The notes below the pieces were generated by a model, which saw only the letters and a list, made by a program, of their open reading frames with translations, did not search any database and was not told where the DNA came from. Positions 1 to 8,553 of a stretch of 64,000 nt of DNA are shown here, in pieces; position 1 is the stretch's first letter; each line of letters begins with the position of its first letter. The stretch covers positions 743,696 through 807,695 of the forward strand of contig JAUIET010000001.1 in assembly GCA_030429735.1 (NCBI GenBank), in the 5' to 3' direction. Made by a program: the position numbers and the translations under genes. The stretch is from Gammaproteobacteria bacterium. Lineage in GTDB: Bacteria > Pseudomonadota > Gammaproteobacteria > Pseudomonadales > JAUIET01.

Positions 1-256
1 TTCGCGCACCACTTTTGATGTCTTTCAGTTGTTTGAGCAGATAACGCTCGCCCATACCAGCCAGTTTTGGCCAGTTCGGCGCAACGCTGTTGCCATCCGG
101 GCCGTGACATGCGGCGCAGGGTACTGCCAGATCTTTGCCTGCGTCGGCGTCCCCGGCCAAAGCGGGCAGGCTTGCAGCGGATAACAGCGCCGCCAGTGCG
201 GCCGAAGCAATTCGGTTGCGCTTAACTGTTGAGGAGAGTACTTGTACAATGTTCAT
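1..256 (-). CDS. Cytochrome c4-like diheme c-type cytochrome, N-terminal part
   Basis: Only the first 85 codons are inside the window; the gene continues past the left edge. Reading leftward from the ATG at 256 gives a signal peptide (basic start, then an Ala/Leu-rich stretch ending ALA-GDA) followed by the heme c motif CAACHG and the downstream sequence GPDGNS. This is the pattern of cytochrome c4, a periplasmic or membrane-attached diheme electron carrier that can feed terminal oxidases. The second heme domain is off the edge. The gene diverges from engB, the same arrangement as in Pseudomonas, where c4 lies beside engB and polA. Family confidence is good; the full length cannot be judged. 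Confidence 0.85.
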   Translation of the reverse strand, partial: MNIVQVLSSTVKRNRIASAALAALLSAASLPALAGDADAGKDLAVPCAACHGPDGNSVAPNWPKLAGMGERYLLKQLKDIKSGAR

Positions 257-440
257 TCGATAATATGTCCGTAGATCACGTCTGCAGGTCCCGCCAACGA
301 TTGGAACCACCCTAAAAAAGCCGCGGAATTATAGCGGAACAGGGTGCCTGTGGCCATCCGCTGGCAAAGTCGCTGTAATGTCCGCAATAAAGCGTGTGGT
401 GTATAACTGCTAAATAGTAGCAGCAAAGCGAGGAAGACCA

Positions 441-1049
441 TTGTCCAATATTGCCTTTCAGCAGGCTCAATTTTTACTGAGTGCGCAAACGTTTGCCCAG
501 TGTCCACCGGACGTTGGCTCAGAAGTAGCCTTTGCCGGGCGATCCAACGCGGGCAAATCCAGCGCGCTGAATACCATCACGGCGCAGAAAAAACTGGCGC
601 GCACCAGTAAAACACCCGGGCGCACCCAGCTGCTCAACTTTTTCTCGGTGAGCGACACACAACGTCTGGTGGACCTGCCCGGCTATGGCTATGCCAAAGT
701 ATCCAAAGCCAGGCGCGATGAGTGGCAACGACATCTTGATCGCTATTTACGTGAGCGACAATCCTTGTGCGGCGTAGTGTTGCTGTCTGATATTCGCCAC
801 CCACTGCAGGAATTCGACCGCGCATTGCTTAACTGGTGCAGCCAAAGTGAACTCGCTATCCACGTGCTGCTCACCAAAGCTGATAAATTAAAAAAAGGAC
901 CTGCCAACAACACGTTGTTGAAAGTTCGCAATGAGCTAAAAAGTCACCCCTGCGCCACAGTGCAGTTGTTCTCATCGCTAAAGAAGAGCGGCCTGGAAGA
1001 GGCCAAACAAGTCATCTCTGACTGGTTAAACAATACTACTGCGGCATAA
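441..1049 (+). CDS. engB: Ribosome biogenesis GTP-binding protein EngB (YihA/YsxC)
   Basis: TRAFAC-class GTPase of 202 residues needed for late assembly of the large ribosomal subunit. The G1 loop GRSNAGKSS, the G3 motif DLPGYG and the G4 motif TKADK are all present and correctly spaced. Length is normal for the family. The start is a TTG at 441, preceded by AGGAAG at a good distance; the reading frame has no ATG near the expected N-terminus ([14 protein letters not shown]). It is convergent with polA, with a hairpin-rich 152-bp gap between them. Confidence 0.96.
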   Translation: MSNIAFQQAQFLLSAQTFAQCPPDVGSEVAFAGRSNAGKSSALNTITAQKKLARTSKTPGRTQLLNFFSVSDTQRLVDLPGYGYAKVSKARRDEWQRHLDRYLRERQSLCGVVLLSDIRHPLQEFDRALLNWCSQSELAIHVLLTKADKLKKGPANNTLLKVRNELKSHPCATVQLFSSLKKSGLEEAKQVISDWLNNTTAA

Positions 1050-1052
1050 ACA

Positions 1053-1136
1053 AGCCCCGACCCGGTGGGGGAACCGGGGCCGGGGAAAAGTAGTGCTTAT
1101 GGGGCTAGCACTAAGTTGGCGCAAATCGCGCCAACT
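1053..1136. terminator. Three consecutive hairpins between convergent engB and polA
   Basis: Three inverted repeats follow each other: about 1055-1085 (GC-rich, CCCCG-CCCGGT against ACCGGGG-CGGGG with a bulge), 1091-1113 (TAGTGCT/AGCACTA) and 1114-1136 (AGTTGGCGC/GCGCCAACT, loop of 5). Read on the minus strand, the GC-rich hairpin comes last and is followed by CTTGTTTATG, so it can end polA transcription. On the plus strand there is no T-run. It probably works as a two-way termination zone. A small RNA at this place is an alternative (see findings). Confidence 0.6.
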
Positions 1137-1201
1137 CCCATTATGACCCCTTGGCGCTGGAGGAGTTCCATTTAATCCCGCACTGGCCGGATGATTCGTT
1201 A

Positions 1202-3940
1202 TCAGTGGGCCTCGTCCCAGTTTTTTCCGGACCCTGCTTCAACTAACAATGGCACGCTCAATTCTGCCGAGTTTTGCATAATGTTGACAATTCGCTCCGA
1301 GAACTCATCAACTTCGTTAGCAGGCACTTCAAACACCAGTTCGTCATGCACTTGCATAATCATCCGCGCGTCGCTGTTGTCGGCAGTCAACATTGCATCA
1401 ACCTGAATCATGGCGCGCTTGATGATGTCGGCCGCACTGCCTTGCATGGGTGCGTTAATCGCGGTTCGCTCAGCCGCCTGGCGCCGCATACCGTTGGCCG
1501 CATTTATCTCCGGCAGGTATAAACGCCGACCAAAACAGGTTTCCACAAACCCACGCTCCTTGGCGCTGCTGCGAATGTCATCCATATAGCGTGCTACACC
1601 AGGGTAGCGGACAAAATACTGGTCTATGTATTCCTGGGCTTCGCGCCGCCCCACCTTGAGCTGCCGTCCCAGGCCGAAGGCGGACATCCCGTAGATCAGC
1701 CCAAAATTGATGGCTTTGGCGCTGCGCCTCTGATCATCGCTGACATCAGCAAGATCAACACCAAACACTTCCGCCGCCGTCGCTCGATGTACGTCATGGC
1801 CGCGGCCAAAGGCCTCCAGCAATCCCTCGTCTTGTGATAAATGCGCCATGATGCGCAATTCAATTTGCGAGTAATCCGCCGCGACGATGCACATGCCGGG
1901 TGGCGCGATGAATGCCTGGCGAATTCGACGGCCTTCAGCCGTTCGTATTGGAATATTCTGCAAATTTGGATCGGTTGATGATAGACGGCCGGTGGCGGTA
2001 ACCGCCTGATGGTAAGACGTGTGAATTCGGCCCGTGTTGCTGTCTATCTCCAGTGGCAACTTGTCGGTGTACGTGGACTTCAGTTTGCTTAAACCGCGGT
2101 ACTCCATAATCAAGGCCGGCAATGGGTAATCCAAAGCCAGTTCCTGCAATACCGGCTCCGCGGTAGACGGTTGGCCTTTTGGGGTTTTTTTGATCACCGG
2201 CAACTGCAACTTTTCAAAAAATATGGTTTGCAATTGCTTGGGCGAACCGAGATTGAACTCTTCGCCAGCCATGTCATAGGCTTGCTGTTCAAGTTCGTGC
2301 AAGCGCTCCCCCAGTTGCTCGCTTTGTGCACCCAGCAATGCAGCGTCCACCAGGGTGCCATTGCGTTCAATTGTTGACAGCACTGGCACCAGCGGAATTT
2401 CAATCTCGTGAAATACGCTGGCGAGAGTGGGTTCCGCGTCCAGCTGTGGTTGCAGAGCGTGATGCAGCCGCAGTGTGATATCCGCGTCTTCCGCCGCGTA
2501 CGGTGCGGCCTGCTCAAGCGGCACTTTATTGAAGGTAATCTGCTTGGCGCCTTTGCCAGCTATATCTTCAAAATGCACCGTTTTGTGACCCAGATATTTC
2601 ATCGCCAGGGTGTCCATATCGTGGCGATTAGACACGCTGTTGAGCACATAGGACTCCAACATCGTGTCGGCCAGCAGACCATTGATCGCTACGTTGTAAC
2701 GCGCCAGCACGTTCATGTCGTATTTCATATGCTGACCAATTTTTGCGCATTTCGCGTCTTCCAATACGGGTTTCAACAGCTCTAATACACGCTCTCGCGA
2801 CAGTTGCTTTGGTGCTCCTTCATAGTCGTGCGCAACCGGCACATAAGCCGCCGCCCCCGGCTCTACAGCAAACGACACGCCCACCAATTCAGCCTGCATG
2901 TAGTCCAGTGCCGTGGTTTCCGTGTCGAATGAGAAGTAGTCAGCGCTCTTCAATTTTTCAACCCAGGCTTGCAGTGCCTGTTCGGTGTCAACAAGATCAA
3001 CAGCGGTCTCCAGCTGGCCACCACTGATTGCCGGTGAGCCTTGTTTGCCACTAATGATCTCTTCGGCCCAGGTCTTGAATTCCAACTCTTTGTACAGCGA
3101 CAGTAAGCGTTCACTATCGGGTTCGCTCATGGCCAGGGCGGCATCATCGATATCCAATTTGACCGCTGTGTCGATGGTTGCCAGACGCTGAGACAGGCGA
3201 GCGTCCGCTTCGCTGGCCGCCAATTTGTCACCCAGCTTCTTTGCACCGCGCACAGAGAGCTCAGCCACCTTATCCAGATTGGCGTAAATGGTATCCAGGT
3301 TGCCAATGTCCTGAAGCAGGGCCAGGGCGGTCTTTTCGCCCACGCCGGCCACACCTGGAATGTTGTCTACCTTGTCTCCCATCAGTGCCAGAAAATCGAT
3401 GATCAGTTCTGGTGGCAAGCCGAATTTCTCATTCACGCCGTCGACGTCCATCACGGTATCCGTCATGGTATTGACCAGGGTGACATTGTCGTTCACCAGT
3501 TGAGCCAGGTCTTTATCGCCGGTGGATACAATGACTTTTTTGCCCGCCTTTGAGGCCTCATGCGCCAAGGTGCCAATGACGTCATCCGCCTCTACCCCAG
3601 GCACGCACAGTAATGGCATGCCCAGGCTCTCAACCAGTTCGTGCAAGGGGTCGATTTGAGCACGCAGATCGTCGGGCATAGAGGGTCGATTGGCTTTGTA
3701 TTCAGCATAGATATCATCACGAAAGGTTTTACCTTTGGCGTCAAACACAACCACCACACTGGAGCCTGGATAATCGATCAGCAGGCGTTTGAGCATGCTG
3801 ATCACGCCTTTGACTGCGCCGGTGGGCTGGCCTTTGGAACTGACCAGGGGCGGCAACGCGTGAAACGCCCGATACAGGTAGGAAGAACCGTCCACCAGTA
3901 CCAAAGGCAATGCGTGTTTTTTACTCGTTGTTTCCGACAT
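1202..3940 (-). CDS. polA: DNA polymerase I
   Basis: Family A repair and replication polymerase, 912 residues, full length. It has a 5'-nuclease domain (about residues 1-290, starting LVDGSSYLYRAFHALP), a 3'-5' exonuclease domain with intact catalytic acids (FDTET near 336, GQHMKYDMN, and YAAEDAD), and a polymerase domain with motif A DYSQIELR (near 690), motif B KAINFGLIYG (near 741) and motif C VHDELVFEV (near 863). All three activities therefore look functional. It removes Okazaki primers and fills repair gaps. It is monocistronic and convergent with engB, as in other gammaproteobacteria. Confidence 0.99.
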   Translation of the reverse strand: MSETTSKKHALPLVLVDGSSYLYRAFHALPPLVSSKGQPTGAVKGVISMLKRLLIDYPGSSVVVVFDAKGKTFRDDIYAEYKANRPSMPDDLRAQIDPLHELVESLGMPLLCVPGVEADDVIGTLAHEASKAGKKVIVSTGDKDLAQLVNDNVTLVNTMTDTVMDVDGVNEKFGLPPELIIDFLALMGDKVDNIPGVAGVGEKTALALLQDIGNLDTIYANLDKVAELSVRGAKKLGDKLAASEADARLSQRLATIDTAVKLDIDDAALAMSEPDSERLLSLYKELEFKTWAEEIISGKQGSPAISGGQLETAVDLVDTEQALQAWVEKLKSADYFSFDTETTALDYMQAELVGVSFAVEPGAAAYVPVAHDYEGAPKQLSRERVLELLKPVLEDAKCAKIGQHMKYDMNVLARYNVAINGLLADTMLESYVLNSVSNRHDMDTLAMKYLGHKTVHFEDIAGKGAKQITFNKVPLEQAAPYAAEDADITLRLHHALQPQLDAEPTLASVFHEIEIPLVPVLSTIERNGTLVDAALLGAQSEQLGERLHELEQQAYDMAGEEFNLGSPKQLQTIFFEKLQLPVIKKTPKGQPSTAEPVLQELALDYPLPALIMEYRGLSKLKSTYTDKLPLEIDSNTGRIHTSYHQAVTATGRLSSTDPNLQNIPIRTAEGRRIRQAFIAPPGMCIVAADYSQIELRIMAHLSQDEGLLEAFGRGHDVHRATAAEVFGVDLADVSDDQRRSAKAINFGLIYGMSAFGLGRQLKVGRREAQEYIDQYFVRYPGVARYMDDIRSSAKERGFVETCFGRRLYLPEINAANGMRRQAAERTAINAPMQGSAADIIKRAMIQVDAMLTADNSDARMIMQVHDELVFEVPANEVDEFSERIVNIMQNSAELSVPLLVEAGSGKNWDEAH

Positions 3941-4191
3941 ATTTATTCACCCTGAAGCAGGCGCACAGTCTACTGCTTGAGGCCACAATTGCCGAGAGCC
4001 GATCACCATTCGTCGCAAAGCGTTGGTATCTGCGGGTAAAAATCGAGCAAAACGTGACGCCTGTCTAAAAAAACACCGTTGAAATATTGACCAGCCTGTG
4101 CTCGCTCTGCCTTGTGCTAGCTTTACATTAAAGCGGTCACATTTTGAACGGTCGCCCATAAAGCAAAGCGCTTAAACCATGAGGTAAGGAC

Positions 4192-4461
4192 ATGAAAAAG
4201 CAGCTCATTGTAGCTCTGGCATTAGGAATGATCAGCTCAGCTGGTTTTGCCGACGAACACCAAACACAGGAACCGCAGACACAGCAGCAGCCGTCTGTGG
4301 CAAAGAGTATTCTGGTTCCAGTGGCCTTGGACAAACAAGCTGAGATGGCCGCTCAAATGCGCCTTGATGACGCGATGGATCGCCTGAATGAAGAGCTTAA
4401 TCGTAACTTAAGCAGGAACATGGAAGCCAAGGTAGACCAAACGATTGCGGCTGCAGACTGA
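4192..4461 (+). CDS. Small exported protein of unknown function
   Basis: A reading frame of 89 residues with a clear signal peptide (MKKQLIVALALGMISSAGFA, cleavage before DEH). The mature part is short, Gln/Glu-rich (about residues 21-36) and then predicted to be amphipathic helix (EMAAQMRLDDAMDRLNEELNRNLSRNMEAKVDQT). GAGGTAAGG precedes the ATG at a fair distance. I do not recognise the family. It is convergent with znuA, 10 bp from that gene's stop, and lies in a 530-bp stretch with no other gene. A periplasmic location is inferred from the signal peptide only. Confidence 0.7.
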   Translation: MKKQLIVALALGMISSAGFADEHQTQEPQTQQQPSVAKSILVPVALDKQAEMAAQMRLDDAMDRLNEELNRNLSRNMEAKVDQTIAAAD

Positions 4462-4471
4462 GTAAGCCCGT

Positions 4472-5368
4472 TTATTCTTCGCCGCTGGCCAGGCAGTTCG
4501 CCAGCGCGTTGGCAAGTTCTGAAATCAGCATCTCATAGCTAACTGCATCATCGCCGAACCAATCCAGTTCGGCGATTTGTATTTCCTGTCCATCAAACAG
4601 CCGCAACGATGCAAGGCCTGTATGCACATCGTGTTCCTGCTGCTTTGACACAGCAACGCATGCGGCATTGCCGAGACGAATCTCTTCTCGCAGGGATCGA
4701 GCACGCTGCAAGCTTAACGAGCCATGGTTGGCGGTTTGCAAGCTGCCTGTATGGCGCAAGCCATATCGATGTAAAAACACCTCTAGGCCACCGTGGTCAC
4801 TGATAACACCCATGCCACGATACGGCTTAAGCCGCTCGACTGTACGTTGGTGAAGATCGTGCAGGGCTTCAACGAAAGCATCACCTGCCTGACCGAACGC
4901 GGCTCTGTGCTCAGGAAATTCGTTGGCCAACGTCTCTGTCAGAACCGGAACCAGGCTTCGAATATACAGTGGATCAAGCCATATATGCGTTTGGTCCCCG
5001 CTGGTTGATTGGCGGTGGAGCTGCTCTGCGCGTTCCAGCAGGGAAAAATCACGCACGGCAGGGCTCATCGCGGCAAGCGGTTTATCGAGATAATGCTCAA
5101 ACTCCGGCCCGAGCCAAATCAATAGTCTGGAAGACTGCAAAGCCTGCAGTTGCGAGAACTTGATTGAGTAGCTGTGCGCGTGCTCGCTACTTAAGGGCAA
5201 CAAGTACTGTGCAACATGTTCACCCACAATTTCTTGTGTTATCAGTTGCAGCGGGCGCAGCGAAATTACAATGGAGGCCGGCGCCTGACTGGCTTGAGAC
5301 GAGGCCGTGCCAATAACGCACACTGTGAGAATAATGAAAAGGTATCGAGCTATGAGTCTTAACTCCAC
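4472..5368 (-). CDS. znuA: Zinc ABC transporter, periplasmic substrate-binding protein (ZnuA-like)
   Basis: Solute-binding protein of the cluster A-I metal family, divergent from znuC and znuB. Likely metal ligands are seen as His in SSEHAHSYSIKFSQ, His in QTHIWLDP, His in ISDHGGLEVFLHRYGL, and the acidic DWFGDD near the C-terminus. The long His-rich loop typical of many ZnuA proteins is absent. The frame is open further upstream to a GTG at 5413 inside znuC. The GTG at 5368 is preferred because it puts the signal peptide (ELRLIARYLFIILTVCVIG) at the N-terminus; neither start has a strong ribosome site. About 298 residues. Zinc rather than manganese is inferred from the partners. Confidence 0.88.
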   Translation of the reverse strand: MELRLIARYLFIILTVCVIGTASSQASQAPASIVISLRPLQLITQEIVGEHVAQYLLPLSSEHAHSYSIKFSQLQALQSSRLLIWLGPEFEHYLDKPLAAMSPAVRDFSLLERAEQLHRQSTSGDQTHIWLDPLYIRSLVPVLTETLANEFPEHRAAFGQAGDAFVEALHDLHQRTVERLKPYRGMGVISDHGGLEVFLHRYGLRHTGSLQTANHGSLSLQRARSLREEIRLGNAACVAVSKQQEHDVHTGLASLRLFDGQEIQIAELDWFGDDAVSYEMLISELANALANCLASGEE

Positions 5369-5400
5369 GGCTGAGCGCGCGCAGATGGTATCATAGCGGC

Positions 5401-6147
5401 ATGAATGAGCCACTGTTATCTTTGACCGACGCCAGCGTCACTATCGCCAGACGGGAAATTTTACAGGGCATCACAATGAGCATCGCCGAACGTGAGATTG
5501 TGACTTTAATTGGCCCAAATGGCGCTGGCAAAACCACACTTGTGCGCACATTACTGGGGCTGCAAGCCCTGAGCAAGGGCCGTCTGCAGCGCCGCGCCTC
5601 ATTGCGCATTGGCTACATGCCGCAGCGAGTTCGAATCAACGAACACATGCCGCTGCGTGTGATCGATTTTCTGATGCTTGACGGCAGCAATAAGGATCAA
5701 GCGCATCAGGCATTGAACGAATCGGGTGTCGGTGAGTTGGCCAGCGCTCAGCTGAATCGGGTGTCGGGCGGCGAATTACAACGTGTATTGTTTTCCAGGG
5801 CGCTGCTGCGAAATCCCGACCTCCTGGTGCTTGATGAGCCTGTGCAAGGCGTGGACCTGGCTGGCCAGGCTGACTTGTACAAATTGATTGCAAAGGTGCG
5901 CGATGAACACGGCTGTGGCGTGCTCATGGTGTCACATGACCTGAATATAGTAATGGCCCATACAGATACCGTTATCTGCCTGAATCAACACGTATGCTGC
6001 CACGGCACGCCCGACCACGTAAGCTCAGACCCTGCTTTTCTTGAACTATTTGGCAATCGCTACGCTGATACACTGGCGGTCTATCACCATCATCACGATC
6101 ACGAACATGACCTGCACGGCGCGGTGGTAACGGAGCCAAGCGGCTAG
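5401..6147 (+). CDS. znuC: Zinc ABC transporter, ATP-binding protein ZnuC
   Basis: ABC ATPase of 248 residues. Walker A GPNGAGKTT (near residue 40), signature VSGGELQRVLFSRALL, Walker B LLVLDEP and the switch histidine in VSHDLN are all intact. It powers ZnuB-mediated zinc import. The C-terminus carries a His-rich tail (YHHHHDHEHDLHG, residues about 227-239) that could bind metal. It starts 32 bp from the likely znuA start on the other strand and is followed by znuB after 10 bp, so znuCB is one transcript. No zur gene is present, although Pseudomonas has one next to znuC. Confidence 0.95.
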   Translation: MNEPLLSLTDASVTIARREILQGITMSIAEREIVTLIGPNGAGKTTLVRTLLGLQALSKGRLQRRASLRIGYMPQRVRINEHMPLRVIDFLMLDGSNKDQAHQALNESGVGELASAQLNRVSGGELQRVLFSRALLRNPDLLVLDEPVQGVDLAGQADLYKLIAKVRDEHGCGVLMVSHDLNIVMAHTDTVICLNQHVCCHGTPDHVSSDPAFLELFGNRYADTLAVYHHHHDHEHDLHGAVVTEPSG

Positions 6148-6157
6148 GGAATCTTGC

Positions 6158-6940
6158 ATGGAAGAACTGTTGTTAAGAGCCGTATGCGCCGGTTTGCTGG
6201 TGGCCGTGCTAACCGGTCCACTGGGTTGTTTTGTCGTTTGGCAGCGCATGGCTTACTTTGGTGACACCTTGGCACATTCGGCCTTGCTGGGCGTTGCTAT
6301 CAGTCTGTACATGGAGGTGCCGCTGGGTTATGGAGTATTGGCTTGCGGCATTTCGATTGCGTTAGCACTGGCATGGCTGCACCAGCACCACGCTCTGCCG
6401 ATGGATACCTTGCTGGGCATACTTGCGCACGTAGCACTGGCCAGTGGTGTCATCGTATTGGGCTTTGTCAGTAATGCCCACGTTGACTGGCTTGCGTATC
6501 TGTTCGGAGATTTGCTGGCGGTGGGTTGGCAAGACGTACAACGCATGGCGATAGTCACAGCTGTGATCTGTTCAATTCTGTTTTTTTGCTGGCGTAAGCT
6601 GGTTGTTATTGCCGTAGATCAGGAGATAGCTGCTGTTGATGGCATAAACGTGCAAGCCTACCGCGTGGTGTTGTTAGTGTTGATGGCCGCCACTATTGCA
6701 ACGGCTATTCAGGTTGTCGGCGTGCTGTTGGTAACGGCCTTGCTTATCATTCCTGCCACCACCGCCAGAAACGTGACACGCTCACCAAGGCAAATGGCGT
6801 TTGCCGCTATAGGCATAGGTTGCATTGCAACACTTGCCGGCATTGCCGCATCCTATAATGTGGACGTCAGTGTTGGACCGGCCATAGTGGTGGCGGCGTT
6901 TTTAATGTTCAGTGCGTCACTGGCCTTGCGTACCCGTTAA
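6158..6940 (+). CDS. znuB: Zinc ABC transporter, membrane permease ZnuB
   Basis: Integral membrane protein of 260 residues in the ABC-3 permease family, with about seven or eight hydrophobic segments spread over the whole length. Family-typical sequence includes GCFVVWQRMAYFGDTLAHSALLGVA near the N-terminus and VVGVLLVTALLIIPATTAR near residue 190, the region that contacts the ATPase. It forms the zinc channel with ZnuC and takes zinc from ZnuA. It follows znuC by 10 bp and converges with the sco gene, with only 11 bp between the two stops. Confidence 0.96.
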   Translation: MEELLLRAVCAGLLVAVLTGPLGCFVVWQRMAYFGDTLAHSALLGVAISLYMEVPLGYGVLACGISIALALAWLHQHHALPMDTLLGILAHVALASGVIVLGFVSNAHVDWLAYLFGDLLAVGWQDVQRMAIVTAVICSILFFCWRKLVVIAVDQEIAAVDGINVQAYRVVLLVLMAATIATAIQVVGVLLVTALLIIPATTARNVTRSPRQMAFAAIGIGCIATLAGIAASYNVDVSVGPAIVVAAFLMFSASLALRTR

Positions 6941-6951
6941 CGCACGGTGGA

Positions 6952-7629
6952 TTAATCTTCTGGATACTGCAGCTCAAAGTTAGTTCGCACACCGGTATAG
7001 GCCTGTGCGAGCTTCTCCGGTGTAAACGGCGGTTTGATGAAACCGTGGTAGTCACCTTTTGGATTGATCAGCATGATTTGCGCGCTGTGATCAATCAGGT
7101 AGTTTTCTCCGCCGCCAGGTACTTTTTGAAACGCCGCATTGAGCTGGCTCGCAAAGCGTTGCAAGTCCAAAAATTCGCCGGTCAAGCCGACAAAATCCTC
7201 TGAAAAGTAAGTCAGATACTCCTTAAGCTTTTCAGGGGTGTCCCGAGCGGGGTCAACAGAGACCAACACTACCTGTGTTGTCGCCTGCAGTTCGGGTTCA
7301 AGTTGGTTGTGCATTGAGCGCATCTGCGCCAACGTGGCCGGGCATACGTCTGGGCAATAGGTGAAACCAAAGAATACCAGCGACCAGGTATTTTGCAGGC
7401 GCTGATAGTCGAAGTTATCGCCATTTTGATCCAACAGGGGTACGTGCGTAAAACGCCTGGGCACATCGAACACTTTAGCGCCCAGGGTATACAGCTCGGC
7501 ATCTGACACTGGCGCGGGTGTTAACCAGCGGTTCACAAACAAACCCATAATGACCGCTATCGCCAGCATTAACAGCCCTACGGTCTTCACGATGTTACGT
7601 TGTTGGGTTTTGGTTTGTGTGTCGTTCAT
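6952..7629 (-). CDS. SCO1/SenC family copper chaperone for cytochrome oxidase
   Basis: 225 residues. A single N-terminal membrane anchor (about 17-35) is followed by a thioredoxin-like domain with the copper-binding pair in FGFTYCPDVCPATL (CxxxC) and the third ligand His in DHSAQIMLINPKG. SCO proteins deliver copper to, or reduce, the CuA site of oxidase subunit II on the outer face of the membrane. It is the last gene of the leftward oxidase cluster, 6 bp after ctaB. All copper ligands are present, so it should be active. Confidence 0.95.
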   Translation of the reverse strand: MNDTQTKTQQRNIVKTVGLLMLAIAVIMGLFVNRWLTPAPVSDAELYTLGAKVFDVPRRFTHVPLLDQNGDNFDYQRLQNTWSLVFFGFTYCPDVCPATLAQMRSMHNQLEPELQATTQVVLVSVDPARDTPEKLKEYLTYFSEDFVGLTGEFLDLQRFASQLNAAFQKVPGGGENYLIDHSAQIMLINPKGDYHGFIKPPFTPEKLAQAYTGVRTNFELQYPED

Positions 7630-7635
7630 TGTCGA

Positions 7636-8550
7636 TTAAAACTGCACTACATAGGTGGGCGCTATCAGCCAATGGTCGGCTAGCATAATCACGAACAGGG
7701 CCATCAGGTAAATAATCGAATACTTGAAAGAATCCATGGCAAACTGTGTTTCCTTACCTCGCCACAGCATAAACGACCAATACAGATAGCCAACCCCGAG
7801 TATCACAGCGCCCAACAGGTATATGCCGCCGCTCATACCGGTGGCAAACGGCATCAAGCTTGCGGCAAACAGCAATAAGGTATACAGCATGACTTGCAGC
7901 TTGGTAAATTCGATACCGTGGGTTACCGGCAGCATCGGAATATCTACCTTGGCGTATTCGTCTTTACGGTAAATTGCCAGGGCCCAGAAGTGCGGTGGTG
8001 TCCAGGCGAATATAATCAACACCAGCAGTAAAGCATGCGGGTGAATCTCATTGGTGACTGCCGTCCAGCCAAGCAACGGTGGCGCGGCACCAGCCAGGCC
8101 ACCAATCACGATGTTTTGCGGCGTTGCCCGCTTTAGATAAAGCGTATAAATAAACGCGTAGCCAATCACCGACGCGAAGGTCAGTGCGGCAGTAAGCACG
8201 TTGGTAAAGATCAGCAGGATTGCCTGACCCAACAGAGTTAACAACAACGCGAAGATGCCTGCTTCGCGCGGACCAATACGGCCTTTTGCGATGGGCCGCT
8301 CTACTGTTCGCGCCATCTGTTGATCGGCTTTGAAGTCCAGCATATGGTTAATGGCGGCGGCTGCACCTGCGCACAGGGCAATACCGAGGTTGCCCATAAT
8401 CAACACGTCAATTGGCACCATGCCGCGCACGGCCATAAACATGCCAATCACCGAGGTCAGCAGCATTAACAAGACGACATTGGGCTTACACAGTTCGTAA
8501 TAATCGCGAAGCATGGCGGTCGTGTCTTGGGTCTTGCTGCTGACAGTCAT
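7636..8550 (-). CDS. ctaB: Protoheme IX farnesyltransferase (heme O synthase)
   Basis: UbiA-family polyprenyltransferase, 304 residues with about nine membrane helices. It adds a farnesyl group to heme B to make heme O, the step before CtaA. The two acidic prenyl-diphosphate motifs are visible: NHMLDFKADQQMARTVERPI (NxxxDxxxD type) and YRKDEYAKVDIPMLPV. It lies 3 bp after ctaA and 6 bp before the sco gene. With ctaA beside it and an aa3 oxidase in the cluster, a role in heme A supply is clear. The name cyoE is used for the same enzyme. Confidence 0.97.
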   Translation of the reverse strand: MTVSSKTQDTTAMLRDYYELCKPNVVLLMLLTSVIGMFMAVRGMVPIDVLIMGNLGIALCAGAAAAINHMLDFKADQQMARTVERPIAKGRIGPREAGIFALLLTLLGQAILLIFTNVLTAALTFASVIGYAFIYTLYLKRATPQNIVIGGLAGAAPPLLGWTAVTNEIHPHALLLVLIIFAWTPPHFWALAIYRKDEYAKVDIPMLPVTHGIEFTKLQVMLYTLLLFAASLMPFATGMSGGIYLLGAVILGVGYLYWSFMLWRGKETQFAMDSFKYSIIYLMALFVIMLADHWLIAPTYVVQF

Positions 8551-8553
8551 GGT

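Noticed and set aside
25..249. 74-codon minus-strand frame overlapping the cytochrome c4 gene
   Set aside because: It is out of frame with the real gene, which has a signal peptide and the CAACHG heme motif and runs off the left edge.
5368..5413. GATGGTATCATAGC in the znuA-znuC gap as a Zur operator
   Set aside because: Only weakly palindromic and poorly matched to known Zur boxes; position is right but sequence support is too thin.
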